A stretch of 64,000 bases of DNA from JAGDZR01 sp049115695 (GTDB lineage: Bacteria > Bacteroidota > Bacteroidia > Cytophagales > Cyclobacteriaceae): positions 496,001 through 560,000 of the forward strand of contig JAGDZR010000006.1 of assembly GCA_049115695.1 (NCBI GenBank), in the 5' to 3' direction. The position numbers and the translations under genes are program-made. How positions within the stretch are numbered: position 1 is the first letter of the stretch; every line of letters starts with the position of its first letter. This document shows positions 1-8,612 of the stretch, piece by piece. The notes beneath the pieces are model-generated. The model did no database searches and was not told the origin of the DNA. It saw only the letters and a program-made list of their open reading frames with translations.

Positions 1-600
1 TACCCAGTTTGGCGCTTTGGCGAGTACCCGCATTGCTTCTTCATCACAGCCAAGCCCCATTCCCTTGATCACTTTAATTTCAGAAAGCTCGCCATTCTCA
101 TTTACCACAAACTGAACAAATACCTTTCCTTCAGCACCCATTCTTCGTGCCTGAGAAGGATACTTCATGTTTTTGCCCATAAAGCCATAAAACGCACTAT
201 ATCCTCCAACAGGCACAGGCATGACCTCCGCAATGGTCAAAGTTTCTTCTACCTCTTCTATGGGTTCCTCAAAAACTATCTCTTCATCAAAATTCTCATC
301 AAACTCAGTGTCCAATTCAAAATCGTGTTCTTCAATGATTTCGTCATCCTCCACTTCTTCGAGTACTACATTTGACACTTTCGGCTTTGGGGGTTTAGGG
401 GGAGGTGGCTGAACTGTATTCATGATCTCCAACTCCTCAAATGGATCTAGCTTTACATCTCCCAGATCAACTAGATATCGCTCGTAACTTCTCCACTCAA
501 AGGCTGAAATGATCAATCCCAGGGCAATACAGAGTCCAAGAAAGAAGAACATGCTTTTTCTGCTTTCAAGATTGATATTCGGATTTTTTTTGTGTTCCAT
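1..600 (-). CDS. Energy transducer TonB family protein (3' end outside window)
   Basis: TonB-type protein that would couple the inner-membrane proton-motive force to outer-membrane receptors. I translated 200 codons from an ATG whose complement is at 598-600; no stop is reached before the window edge, so the C-terminus is missing. Residues 17-36 form one membrane segment after a short basic N-terminus. A Pro/Lys stretch (PPPPKPPKPK, 65-74) is followed by a very acidic spacer (about 80-120), and a TonB C-terminal domain starts near 138 (KYPSQARRMGAEGKV, then the CDEEAMRVL region). The family and topology are clear. It is last in a three-gene minus-strand run after an ECF sigma factor and a small membrane protein, 12 nt from the latter, so it is probably co-transcribed with them. 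The acidic spacer replaces the usual long proline-rich one. Confidence 0.9.
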   Translation of the reverse strand, partial: MEHKKNPNINLESRKSMFFFLGLCIALGLIISAFEWRSYERYLVDLGDVKLDPFEELEIMNTVQPPPPKPPKPKVSNVVLEEVEDDEIIEEHDFELDTEFDENFDEEIVFEEPIEEVEETLTIAEVMPVPVGGYSAFYGFMGKNMKYPSQARRMGAEGKVFVQFVVNENGELSEIKVIKGMGLGCDEEAMRVLAKAPNWV

Positions 601-612
601 GTCTATTATGTT

Positions 613-864
613 TTAAAGTGAATTAACGTTTATCTCTACTCGCTGCTCTGGATGACTGTTGACATGATGGGCTGGTTTGGCAAATGCCCCAAAGAACAAG
701 GCAGCCGTGAGCAACACAATCGCAATCACAATCGCCACAGTCCTGTTTCGATCCGCTCTCCTGCGGACAATATATTGTCGCTCAAATTTTTTGAAGTCTT
801 TGAACCTTTCAATTTGCCCCTTTCGAAAGAGGTCTCTTCTCGTCCTAAAATCTCTCTTCGTCAT
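613..864 (-). CDS. Small single-pass membrane protein in ECF sigma/TonB operon
   Basis: Unrecognised protein of about 83 residues. It has a strongly basic cytoplasmic-looking N-terminal half rich in Arg, Lys and Phe, one hydrophobic segment (AIVIAIVLLTAALFFGAFA), and a short polar tail. A TTG two codons earlier is possible, but ATG at 864 is the better start. The gene begins inside the last 20 bases of the upstream sigma-factor gene, which implies translational coupling, and stops 12 nt before the TonB start. Position and topology (N-in, one pass) would suit a small regulator that holds the sigma factor at the membrane, but no anti-sigma motif is visible. Function unknown. Confidence 0.7.
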   Translation of the reverse strand: MTKRDFRTRRDLFRKGQIERFKDFKKFERQYIVRRRADRNRTVAIVIAIVLLTAALFFGAFAKPAHHVNSHPEQRVEINVNSL

Positions 865-1405
865 GATCAATTGCCTTCTTTACTTTGTCAATGGCTCTAT
901 ACATTTTCATTTTTATGGTACTCTCCTTTTGGCCAAGTAAGTCACTGATTTCCTTAAAAGAGGCACCCTCGAAATACTTGAGTTCAATAATCCTGATCTC
1001 CAGTTCTTTCAATAGTTGCAATTCACTCAGCACCCGATCCAGAAGTGGTTGCATTGTCGGCTCATCTATTTCGAATAAGTTTTTCAATTCGATTTCATCG
1101 ATCAGGTATACTTGTTTTTGATTTCGGTAATGCTTTTTCAATTCATTTCTGGCAATCACAAATAGCCAGGCACCAAATGGTTTACCCTGCCACCTAAACT
1201 TCGAAATATTCGATAGTGCTTTGTAGAAAGTTTGAGAGCATAAGTCAGCGGTCAGGTCTTCTTCGCCGGTTCGACGAAATAGAAATCGAAAAACAGCTTC
1301 ATAGTATCGATTGTACAGTGGCTCAAAACCCTTGATGTCTTTTTGGGCATTCCTGATCCATTGCTGTTCTTCCTGAAAACTACTACGTCGGTTAGAATTT
1401 GACAA
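845..1405 (-). CDS. ECF-type RNA polymerase sigma factor
   Basis: Sigma-70 family factor of the extracytoplasmic-function type, 186 residues. Region 2 lies at about 25-95 (FEPLYNRYYEAVFRFLFRR, then DLCSQTFYKAL and the FGAWLFVIARNELKKHYR promoter-melting segment). Region 4 lies at about 125-180, with a helix-turn-helix around FEGASFKEISDLLGQKESTI. The start codon is TTG: in-frame ATG is absent nearby and an in-frame TAA lies 12 nt upstream. It overlaps the following small membrane gene by 20 bases and is first in an operon ending with TonB. By family it would direct polymerase to a small regulon in response to an envelope or nutrient signal. No FecR-type anti-sigma gene is present in the window. 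Confidence 0.88.
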   Translation of the reverse strand: MSNSNRRSSFQEEQQWIRNAQKDIKGFEPLYNRYYEAVFRFLFRRTGEEDLTADLCSQTFYKALSNISKFRWQGKPFGAWLFVIARNELKKHYRNQKQVYLIDEIELKNLFEIDEPTMQPLLDRVLSELQLLKELEIRIIELKYFEGASFKEISDLLGQKESTIKMKMYRAIDKVKKAIDHDEERF

Positions 1406-1481
1406 TTCGACTTTTTACCTATCAATCCAAAAACATGCCGAAAGTCACAGATGTAGTATTTTAAAATATTTACCAACGCCT

Positions 1482-1514
1482 AAAAAAAAGAAAAAGGCGC
1501 TGAATAGCGCCTTT
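1482..1514 (-). terminator. Intrinsic terminator downstream of TBDR/TPR operon
   Basis: Perfect 9-bp stem AAAGGCGCT/AGCGCCTTT with a 4-nt loop (1493-1514). On the minus strand it is followed by TTCTTTTTTTT. It lies about 50 nt past the stop of the TPR gene and insulates the sigma-factor operon from read-through. Confidence 0.88.
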
Positions 1515-1561
1515 GAAATTGTCGATTAGTACTTATGTCTAAATCAATCTACCTTGATCTA

Positions 1562-2209
1562 CTACCCCTCACTATTTCCCTTGCATCCTTCTAAAGCCTG
1601 AATAATACCATCTATACCCCATGATGGTGCGATAGGTGACTTGAGTTGCTCGCGCTCAATTAAAGTCTGGGCCTTTTCAAAGGTCGCGCATGATCCTCCA
1701 TCACCTCCACCAAAAAACTGTGCAGTCCCCAACTGCATCTGCCCTAACAAATATTGAGCTCTTGGATTTTCAGGATTCTGAGCTGTAGCTTTTTGAAATT
1801 GTTCAAATGCCATTCCGCTATACTGCTGCCCTCGACTTGCCGGATCGACCGTCAGTTGCATCATGTAGATAAATCCTCGCATAGCCGTAATTTCGGATTC
1901 ATTGGGTTTGATTTTATCTGCTTTCTCAATTTGTTCCAATCCGGCGGTTAGATGCTGATCCTGAATGCTCTTATCCTGATTCATTTGCATCAATCGGATG
2001 TATCCAAAAGCTGCATAATAATAAGGCTCCCATTTATCCTTCTCCGCATCCCCGATCCGCACGAGCTGGTTGATCGTGGCTGTAAGTGCTGCATGGTCCT
2101 GTGCGCCAAACATCTTTGCAATGTTTTCTCCCATGACTTTTTCGAACTTCTCATTTGCCATCGTCCCGATGGTCAATGTGATCAAAAGTGTTGTTACTAA
2201 GATTTTCAT
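1562..2209 (-). CDS. Exported tetratricopeptide-like protein paired with TonB receptor
   Basis: Protein of 215 residues with a cleavable signal peptide (about 1-18, MKILVTTLLITLTIGTMA). Helical repeats with TPR character follow: YYYAAFGYIRLMQM near 60-75, a helix after IKPNESEITAMRGFIYMMQ, and the PENPRAQYLLGQMQLGTAQFF unit near 150. A glycine-rich GGGDGGSC turn precedes the last helices. It starts 4 nt after the stop of the TonB-dependent receptor gene, so the two form an operon closed by a strong terminator. It is probably periplasmic and may assist the receptor or handle its cargo, an inference from position only. Confidence 0.75.
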   Translation of the reverse strand: MKILVTTLLITLTIGTMANEKFEKVMGENIAKMFGAQDHAALTATINQLVRIGDAEKDKWEPYYYAAFGYIRLMQMNQDKSIQDQHLTAGLEQIEKADKIKPNESEITAMRGFIYMMQLTVDPASRGQQYSGMAFEQFQKATAQNPENPRAQYLLGQMQLGTAQFFGGGDGGSCATFEKAQTLIEREQLKSPIAPSWGIDGIIQALEGCKGNSEG

Positions 2210-2213
2210 ATGA

Positions 2214-4355
2214 TTATAGATTTGGTAATTGGTTTAATGATTTTTCTTTTGAAAGCGTGATGAACACGCCCAGAAATATGAATCGTTTTGCTGCTGGTTT
2301 GATAGGCCGGGAATCATAGTATCCTTGATCGTCAGGCTGGTTTGCGTATTCATATCCAAATACATTGTCGAATCCGAATAAGTTATTGACCATTCCATGA
2401 ATTATCACCTGAGCATTCAACAAGTAGCTCGCATTCAAACTGAAATCCTGAAAGGCCGGTGTTTGGGCCTGTAAAAATCCCTCTCTATTCTTATCCGTAT
2501 AATTACGCGGACTCCCCAAGGTATAAGTTGTACCAACTTGTGTATTCCAATTGGAGATCCATTTTTTGGCCACAACTGACAAATTGTGTTTGGAAGCAAA
2601 GTATGGGGTAAACTGCCCTGGGTAATTTTTGTATTCACGCTCAGTATCAAGGTAGGAGTATGAAACCCAGTAATCCAGTCCATTAATCGTTTGAGGATCT
2701 CTCCACCAAAGGTCAAAGCCTCTGGCATATCCATTCCCATCGTTGGTGTACCCCCCCTCTTCGTACTTTACCAATTGATCATAGCCTTTATAGTATGCCT
2801 CTGCCCTAAAGGTTCGTCGATCTTTTACCCATTGCCAATTGGCAATCCAATGATTGGCTTTTTCAGGACTGAGTTGGTCATTGACCAGTAGATCTTCTTC
2901 TCGGGCACTTTGATAAAATTGACCAGCGGCTAACGAAACCTGACTATTCTTGCCGGTTTGATAAGCTAGAGAAGCTCTTGGAGACAAGCTGCTTGCTTGA
3001 TTGAGCGAATTGAATTCCCATCTACCTCCTGCCCTTATCGCCAACTTCTTGGAAACAAATACCTGCCCTTCAATGTGATTAGCCTGGATGTTTGCATGAA
3101 TTCCCTGTTGAAAATCCAGCTCTTCATGAAATACACGTTCCATACCAGATGACAGTAATTCACTACCGAACTGAAGCCCTACTCTATCGTTTGGGTTGTA
3201 GTACCCCACTACTTTTACATGTTGTCCGTCTTGTTGATATGCGATAGAGGTGTTATCAACCTCCAGGTTTTCCTGAGATACTGTTGCTGAAACCCCTACT
3301 TTGATGCCCCACTTTTCGTTGAATGCATTTTTGTAGATGCCGTTCAGGTATCCATAATTGTTGTTGATATCTATTAAAGAGCGCTGCTCATCACCCAATC
3401 CTTCGCGACTCATTTGCAGGTTTGAATAACTGAGATTTCCATACACTTTTACTATTCCAGCTTCACCAGTCCGCTGACGAATGGCAAAATTGGCATTCCC
3501 TTCCTCAGGCGCTTTATGCCAATTCACACGTTGCTTTACGACCCAGAAATAGGGAGACAGATTGGTATAACCAAGCTTGGCAGAAACAGACCCTCTGTCC
3601 CAGGATTGTGTATGAGCAACATCTCCTCCTACTGTCATAATGGACAAATCTGTACGATCCATGGTGGCCTCATCTTTGGAATCCAGGATTAAAGCTGATG
3701 AAAGTGCCTGACCGTATTCCGCAGAGTACCCACCGGTTGAAAAGCTGGTTCCTTTAAAAATGAATGGAGAAAATCGACTTCTGGACGGAGTATTTGGTGC
3801 ACTGGGTCCATATTCATTATGGACAACCATCCCATCAATAAATGTTTTGGTTTCGTAACCATCTCCACCTCTAACGAACAAGCGACCAGTCTCACCTACG
3901 GTTTGTGTTCCTGGTAGTGTATTCAAGGCTCCTGTGATATCTGCAGTGGAGCCCGCAGTGGTCACGATATCCAGCGATTTCATGACCACCTTCTTATTTT
4001 CATCAGATGCATCAAATGCTCCTGCGGTAATCACCACCGCATTCAACTCATCTATTTTTTCACGCATCGAAATCTCCAGGTAATGAGATGAAGAGAGATT
4101 TAACTCAATGGTATGATCATGAAAACCGACAAAAGTGATAAGCAGCTTCATCATGCCTTCTTCTGAAGTATTGAAGTCAAACTCACCATCGATGTTTGTT
4201 GTAGCACCGTCATAGGAATCAACCAGGTAAACATTAGCACCCACAATGCCCTCACCCGACTCATCCGTCACCAGTCCTGAGATTTTCGTCTGCGCCCAAA
4301 GACTAATAACTGCAACTAGCAAACCTAGAAATATGATAAATCGTCTCATAATCAT
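2214..4355 (-). CDS. TonB-dependent receptor with CarboxypepD-regulatory-like domain
   Basis: Outer-membrane active transporter of 713 residues. A signal peptide ends near AQ at 22; an ATG two codons in (4349) is an equally good start. A carboxypeptidase-regulatory-like beta domain follows (about 23-100, VTDESGEGIVGANVYL and TNIDGEFDF). The plug domain is near 125-230 (LNTLPGTQTVGETGRLFVRGG) and the remainder is a beta-barrel ending in a strand (RFIFLGVFITL) followed by a short tail. No ligand can be inferred. It is transcribed with the TPR protein immediately downstream. TonB itself is encoded nearby in a separate operon. Confidence 0.92.
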   Translation of the reverse strand: MIMRRFIIFLGLLVAVISLWAQTKISGLVTDESGEGIVGANVYLVDSYDGATTNIDGEFDFNTSEEGMMKLLITFVGFHDHTIELNLSSSHYLEISMREKIDELNAVVITAGAFDASDENKKVVMKSLDIVTTAGSTADITGALNTLPGTQTVGETGRLFVRGGDGYETKTFIDGMVVHNEYGPSAPNTPSRSRFSPFIFKGTSFSTGGYSAEYGQALSSALILDSKDEATMDRTDLSIMTVGGDVAHTQSWDRGSVSAKLGYTNLSPYFWVVKQRVNWHKAPEEGNANFAIRQRTGEAGIVKVYGNLSYSNLQMSREGLGDEQRSLIDINNNYGYLNGIYKNAFNEKWGIKVGVSATVSQENLEVDNTSIAYQQDGQHVKVVGYYNPNDRVGLQFGSELLSSGMERVFHEELDFQQGIHANIQANHIEGQVFVSKKLAIRAGGRWEFNSLNQASSLSPRASLAYQTGKNSQVSLAAGQFYQSAREEDLLVNDQLSPEKANHWIANWQWVKDRRTFRAEAYYKGYDQLVKYEEGGYTNDGNGYARGFDLWWRDPQTINGLDYWVSYSYLDTEREYKNYPGQFTPYFASKHNLSVVAKKWISNWNTQVGTTYTLGSPRNYTDKNREGFLQAQTPAFQDFSLNASYLLNAQVIIHGMVNNLFGFDNVFGYEYANQPDDQGYYDSRPIKPAAKRFIFLGVFITLSKEKSLNQLPNL

Positions 4356-4502
4356 TCATTTGATACACCTCAAAAGTGAACCGAGACTAAAGGACAGCCC
4401 AATAAGCCTTACCCAACTGTCGATTATATCGGAAGAACTGTTACTTACTACCGACTTATCCCCAGTCACTCCCAATTATGAGGCTGTTCAAATCCTGATT
4501 CT

Positions 4503-4510
4503 TACTTTTG
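4503..4510 (+). promoter_or_regulatory. Candidate -7 promoter box for the SiaC-like gene
   Basis: TACTTTTG matches the Bacteroidota -7 consensus TAnnTTTG exactly and lies 25 nt before the start codon. No exact TTG -33 box is seen at the expected distance, so this is a moderate call. Confidence 0.5.
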
Positions 4511-4535
4511 GAATAACCAGAAGACCCTTAGACAC

Positions 4536-4916
4536 ATGGACGAACTACGATTAGCATCTACCAGAATCACGCCAGAGGTAAAATTCCAACCTCGAGAAGG
4601 AACTTTAGTGATAAGTGGACGATCCCATCCAGAAAATGCTCCTGGCTTTTTTGACCAGGTAATTGAAGCGATTGATAACTTCTCTTCCTACACCACTCCA
4701 AGACTCACTACCAATTTTCAACTCGAATATTTTAATACAAGCACTTCAAGATGTTTGCTAGATGTACTTTATTCATTGAAGAAAGTAGGAACAAATGATA
4801 AGGAAATAGAAATCAACTGGTACTATGATGAGGATGATGAAGACATGATGGAAATGGGTGAAGACTTTGCCGTCTTGACTGATTTGAATATCAACCTGCA
4901 TCCTATAGCGTATTAA
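4536..4916 (+). CDS. SiaC/DUF1987 family regulatory phosphoprotein
   Basis: Protein of 126 residues fitting the DUF1987/SiaC family. In Pseudomonas, SiaC is phosphorylated on a Thr and partners the diguanylate cyclase SiaD in a SiaA/SiaB kinase-phosphatase switch. Visible features are the N-terminal TPEVKFQPREGTLVISGRS strand pair, the helix NAPGFFDQVIEAI, and the FNTSTS segment at 66-71, where Thr68 lies in the region of the known phosphosite. An acidic cluster DEDDED sits near 100. It stands alone, with its own -7 box and terminator, and no SiaA, SiaB or SiaD partner is seen nearby. Family assignment is from sequence memory. Confidence 0.75.
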   Translation: MDELRLASTRITPEVKFQPREGTLVISGRSHPENAPGFFDQVIEAIDNFSSYTTPRLTTNFQLEYFNTSTSRCLLDVLYSLKKVGTNDKEIEINWYYDEDDEDMMEMGEDFAVLTDLNINLHPIAY

Positions 4917-4942
4917 TCACAGTAGAATCTCAAAAATAATCC

Positions 4943-4971
4943 AAGGCCAAATCCCAATCCGGGCCTTTTTT
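4943..4971 (+). terminator. Likely intrinsic terminator after SiaC-like gene
   Basis: Six-bp GC-rich stem AAGGCC/GGCCTT with a 13-nt loop, running directly into TTTTTTC. It starts 27 nt after the stop codon. Confidence 0.65.
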
Positions 4972-5038
4972 CTACACGTTCTAATTAGTGTATGTACAGT
5001 ATTTGTCATTACCTTTTGGGTTTGACTACTAATTACAA

Positions 5039-7180
5039 ATGGATCTAACCCCACCCGCAACTGGGATTCAGGGAATTACAAAACACTGGAAAGATGACCT
5101 ATTGGCAGCTATCAGCGTATCACTGGTAGCATTACCTCTGGCGTTAGGTATCTCACTAGCATCAGAAACCCCGGCACTGTCCGGATTGATCGCTGCGATT
5201 GTAGGTGGTGTGGTTACAACTTTTTTCAGAGGTAGTCATGTCGGAATAAATGGTCCGGCTGCTGGTCTTATCGTGGTAGTGCTTAACGGAATCTATGCCC
5301 TCGAGGATGATGCTGGTAGTGGATTAAGCTATGTGCTTGCTGCGACAGTTATCTCTGGTGGTATTCAAATGATCCTGGGTTTACTAAAAATGGGGAAACT
5401 TGGCGATCTGTTTCCCGCCTCGGTCGTCACCGGAATGCTCGCGGCAATTGGTCTAATCATTTTAGCCAAACAGTTTCATGTTGCATTGGGCGTGGACGCC
5501 CAAACAGGCTCAGCACTAGATGCCTTGATCAAGATTCCTGATAGCATCATGAAATTAGAACCAATTATTACCGCAATTGCCATTATCAGCATCGTCATTC
5601 TGATTGTCCATCCATTTATACAAAGTAAGCGAATCAAGTCAGTCCCTGCACCTCTGTGGGTACTGATCATTACAGTACCAATTGTTTTTCTTGTCAACAC
5701 AATAAATACGCCTGAATCAACCCTGCTTGGTCAACGCATGTATGTTGAAATCTCCTACTTGATCGATATCCCTGATGGTCTGATCGATGGGTTAATGTTT
5801 CCTAATTTCTCAAAGATTGATACGCTTGATTTTTGGATGGTGGTGTTATCCATCACCATGGTGGCATCCATCGAAACTTTGATCATTGCCAAGGCAGTTG
5901 ACAAGCTTGATCATTACAAAAGACGGACAGATCTTAACAAGGACCTGTTTGCAATAGGATTGAGTAATGTGGTGTCAGGATGTCTAGGTGGTCTTCCCAT
6001 CATTACAGTTATTGTTCGTAGTTCGGTCAACGTCAATCACAATGCCAAAACCAAGTGGTCCAATTTTTATCATGGAATAATATTACTGGCCCTTGTCTTC
6101 TTTTTCCCCATGGTGATTCGAGAAATACCCAAAGCGAGCCTTGCTGCAATTCTGATTTATACAGGCTACAAATTGGCATCACCTCGCGTCTTCAAAGCCA
6201 CGCTGATGAAAGGGTGGGAACAGCTCATCATATTGTCGATGACGCTCTTTATTACCCTGGCTATTGACATCCTATGGGGAATAATGCTGGGCGTTTTGAC
6301 CACTTTGCTGATTCATTGGCTGAGAACTCAGCTACACTTCACCACTTTCATCAAGCATTTATTCAACCCTGAAATTGAAGTCTCAAATGAGTCTCGCAAC
6401 AAAGTCCATGTTGAAATTAAGGGTATTGCCAATTTCGCGATCATGTTGACGCTGATCAATGCATTAAAAAATCTGCCAAGCAATCATCATTTTGTTGTCA
6501 ACTTCAGCCGAACCAAACTCGTAGATAGCACGGTTATGGAATTTATTCATGAGCACCGCGAAAAGTACTTTACCAAAAACGATTTTGAGTTCGTCGGGTT
6601 GGATGTCCATAAGACTTCATCTCCACATCCCTTGGCGCTGCATGTGCTGAAACGACCCATGCAAAAAAGGTTAACCGGCCGTCAGAATACCATTTATCAA
6701 TATGCAAGAGCAAAGAAATATCAATATTTACCTGATGTAAGCTGGAACATGGGACGGTTTGAGAAGTTCGAGTTTTTCGAATTCAGGTTGCTAGAATTCA
6801 AACACAATACCCTGCGCGGTACGTTTCAAGGCGATATTGAATGGGAGATAGCCGATATCACTTACAATGATGGTGTGCTGGCTGCACGTGAGGAGCACCA
6901 TATTACTTTGATGATAATAAAGTTGAACCATAAGATCACAGAGTTCGCCATTACGAAGGAGAATATTCAACAACTCAAGGACATGATCAGAACCCAGGAT
7001 GAGGCAAATCCTTTTGCCAGTGATCTTAGCAACTACCTTATGCAAAATGCAAGTTATTATGTTGAGGGAGCTGAAAATGAGGTATTGATTTACAGAAAAG
7101 AAAGACTGCTCAGCGCAAATGAAATTATGCAACTTCATGACTTTGCAGAAGCGTTATATGTGCACCTTCCCAGCATGTAA
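5039..7180 (+). CDS. SulP family anion transporter with STAS and extra C-terminal domain
   Basis: Inner-membrane SLC26/SulP transporter of 713 residues, for sulfate, bicarbonate or a related anion. The membrane domain spans about 15-430, starting with the amphipathic lead and ISVSLVALPLALGISLA. The family signature region FRGSHVGINGPAAGL is at about 62-76 and the conserved RSSVNVNHNAKTKWSNFYHG loop near 330. A STAS-like domain follows at about 450-545. Beyond it lies a further stretch of about 160 residues (NMGRFEKFEFFEFRLLEFKHN onward) that I cannot assign, longer than ordinary SulP proteins. The substrate cannot be read from sequence; no carbonic anhydrase or sulfur gene lies beside it. Confidence 0.88.
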   Translation: MDLTPPATGIQGITKHWKDDLLAAISVSLVALPLALGISLASETPALSGLIAAIVGGVVTTFFRGSHVGINGPAAGLIVVVLNGIYALEDDAGSGLSYVLAATVISGGIQMILGLLKMGKLGDLFPASVVTGMLAAIGLIILAKQFHVALGVDAQTGSALDALIKIPDSIMKLEPIITAIAIISIVILIVHPFIQSKRIKSVPAPLWVLIITVPIVFLVNTINTPESTLLGQRMYVEISYLIDIPDGLIDGLMFPNFSKIDTLDFWMVVLSITMVASIETLIIAKAVDKLDHYKRRTDLNKDLFAIGLSNVVSGCLGGLPIITVIVRSSVNVNHNAKTKWSNFYHGIILLALVFFFPMVIREIPKASLAAILIYTGYKLASPRVFKATLMKGWEQLIILSMTLFITLAIDILWGIMLGVLTTLLIHWLRTQLHFTTFIKHLFNPEIEVSNESRNKVHVEIKGIANFAIMLTLINALKNLPSNHHFVVNFSRTKLVDSTVMEFIHEHREKYFTKNDFEFVGLDVHKTSSPHPLALHVLKRPMQKRLTGRQNTIYQYARAKKYQYLPDVSWNMGRFEKFEFFEFRLLEFKHNTLRGTFQGDIEWEIADITYNDGVLAAREEHHITLMIIKLNHKITEFAITKENIQQLKDMIRTQDEANPFASDLSNYLMQNASYYVEGAENEVLIYRKERLLSANEIMQLHDFAEALYVHLPSM

Positions 7181-7310
7181 TCTCCCTTTAAGGACCGTCC
7201 AAATATTCACTTGATTAAAGTCGATTTATTCCGGCTCACTTCTTCTTATTATGTCAGGTTATCAGCGCATTATACTTTTACATCATTGACGAATTTAACG
7301 CTATAAGGAC

Positions 7311-7520
7311 ATGAATATCAACCTCAACCATCAGAGCTTTACCAATCTTCTTTACAAGTCATTTAATGTATTGGAGGACGGGAACTTGGTCTGTAAAAAT
7401 GTTGCGATGGCTATCCGAGATGAAAAGGAAACACCCTGGCTATATGTCAAGACTACCTTCGGAGCGACATGCACCGAAGAATGGGTTGAATACAACGAAT
7501 TCCTGAATATTGTTAAATAA
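7311..7520 (+). CDS. Small hypothetical protein
   Basis: Unrecognised 69-residue soluble protein without signal peptide or membrane segment. It shows a short helix (FTNLLYKSFNVL) and beta-like strands (WLYVKTTFGATCTEEWVEY), with two cysteines (28 and 53). AAGGA lies a few bases before the ATG, a clear ribosome-binding site for this phylum, and a strong terminator follows the stop. The independent transcription unit supports a real gene rather than a chance ORF. Function unknown. Confidence 0.6.
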   Translation: MNINLNHQSFTNLLYKSFNVLEDGNLVCKNVAMAIRDEKETPWLYVKTTFGATCTEEWVEYNEFLNIVK

Positions 7521-7567
7521 ACCTACTTAACCGTAGGTCAACCTTCCTCATACCAGCTAAAATACCA

Positions 7568-7593
7568 AAAGCCCATTGCAATGGGCTTTTTTT
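7568..7593. terminator. Bidirectional intrinsic terminator between small gene and galT
   Basis: A 22-nt perfect palindrome (AAAGCCCATTG and its complement). On the plus strand it runs into seven T; on the minus strand it is followed by TTTT. It lies between two convergent genes and overlaps the last bases of the galT stop. Confidence 0.85.
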
Positions 7594-8611
7594 ATAGTGA
7601 TGAACTCAACAAGTTAGCCGCAGACTCTGGTGTGATATCTCGTTGAGGATTGGCCAACATTTCATATCCAACCATGAATTTTTTCACTGTTGCCGACCGC
7701 AATAAGGGTGGGTAAAATGACATGTGCCAATGCCATTCAGGATGCTTTTGCTTATCAAAAGGTGCCTGATGAATCCCGGCTGAGTACGGAAAAGACACAT
7801 CAAATAATCGATCATATTTACCTGTCAGACATTTATAAGCATCCGCAAAGGCAACTCGTTCTTCCTGGCTCATCTCTGTGATTTGAGTCATAGTTCTCCT
7901 TGGAACTATCATTGTCTCAAAAGGCCAAACAGCCCAGAATGGTACTAGGACCACAAAGTGCTCATTTTCATAAACTAACCGCTCTCCTTTATTCAATTCC
8001 TGATTCAGATAATCGGAAATCATTGTCCTCCCCTTTTCCTGAAAATAGACTTTTTGATTATTTCCTTTTTTGGCTGGCTCGACTGGAATAGCCTGCTGTG
8101 CCCAGATCTGTCCATGTGGATGAGGATTGGAGCATCCCATCACACTACCCTTATTTTCAAAAATCTGAATATGATTGATAAAGTCAATTGAACCTAGTTC
8201 ATTGCACTCATTGATCCATGTATCCACAACCTCCGCAATTCCACTGACTTCCATGTCCGCAACGGTGAGATCATGCCTGGGAGAAAAACATATCACTTTA
8301 CAGATACCTTTTTCACTTTTGGCCTGAAGCAATCCTTCATTAACTTCTCCATCATCGAAATGACTTTGCAATGACGCATAGTCGTTCGTGAAAACGTAAG
8401 AGCCTTCATAGTCAGGATTCATTGACCCTCCTGCTCTTTCATTTCCGGGACACAGATAGCAACTTGGGTCATGTATGGGCCGTTGTTGTTGTTCGATCTT
8501 TTCAACCTGCCCTTGCCATGGACGCTTTGACCTATGCGGAGAAACCTGTACCCATTCTCCTGTCAATGGATTATACCTGCGATGAGAGTGTTCAGTAATA
8601 TCAAAATTCAT
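7592..8611 (-). CDS. galT: Galactose-1-phosphate uridylyltransferase
   Basis: Leloir-pathway enzyme that exchanges UMP between UDP-glucose and galactose-1-phosphate. At 339 residues it is near the usual length of the HIT-superfamily GalT. Visible features are the N-terminal HSHRRYNPLTGEWVQVSPHR, a CxxC pair (CYLC near 51-54) that normally binds zinc, and the active-site SNPHPHGQIW near 160-168, whose second His carries the uridylyl group. The C-terminal HWHMSFYPPLLRS also fits. The ATG starts 1 nt after the galK stop, so galK and galT are one operon. No galE or galM is adjacent. Confidence 0.95.
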   Translation of the reverse strand: MNFDITEHSHRRYNPLTGEWVQVSPHRSKRPWQGQVEKIEQQQRPIHDPSCYLCPGNERAGGSMNPDYEGSYVFTNDYASLQSHFDDGEVNEGLLQAKSEKGICKVICFSPRHDLTVADMEVSGIAEVVDTWINECNELGSIDFINHIQIFENKGSVMGCSNPHPHGQIWAQQAIPVEPAKKGNNQKVYFQEKGRTMISDYLNQELNKGERLVYENEHFVVLVPFWAVWPFETMIVPRRTMTQITEMSQEERVAFADAYKCLTGKYDRLFDVSFPYSAGIHQAPFDKQKHPEWHWHMSFYPPLLRSATVKKFMVGYEMLANPQRDITPESAANLLSSSL

Positions 8612-8612
8612 A

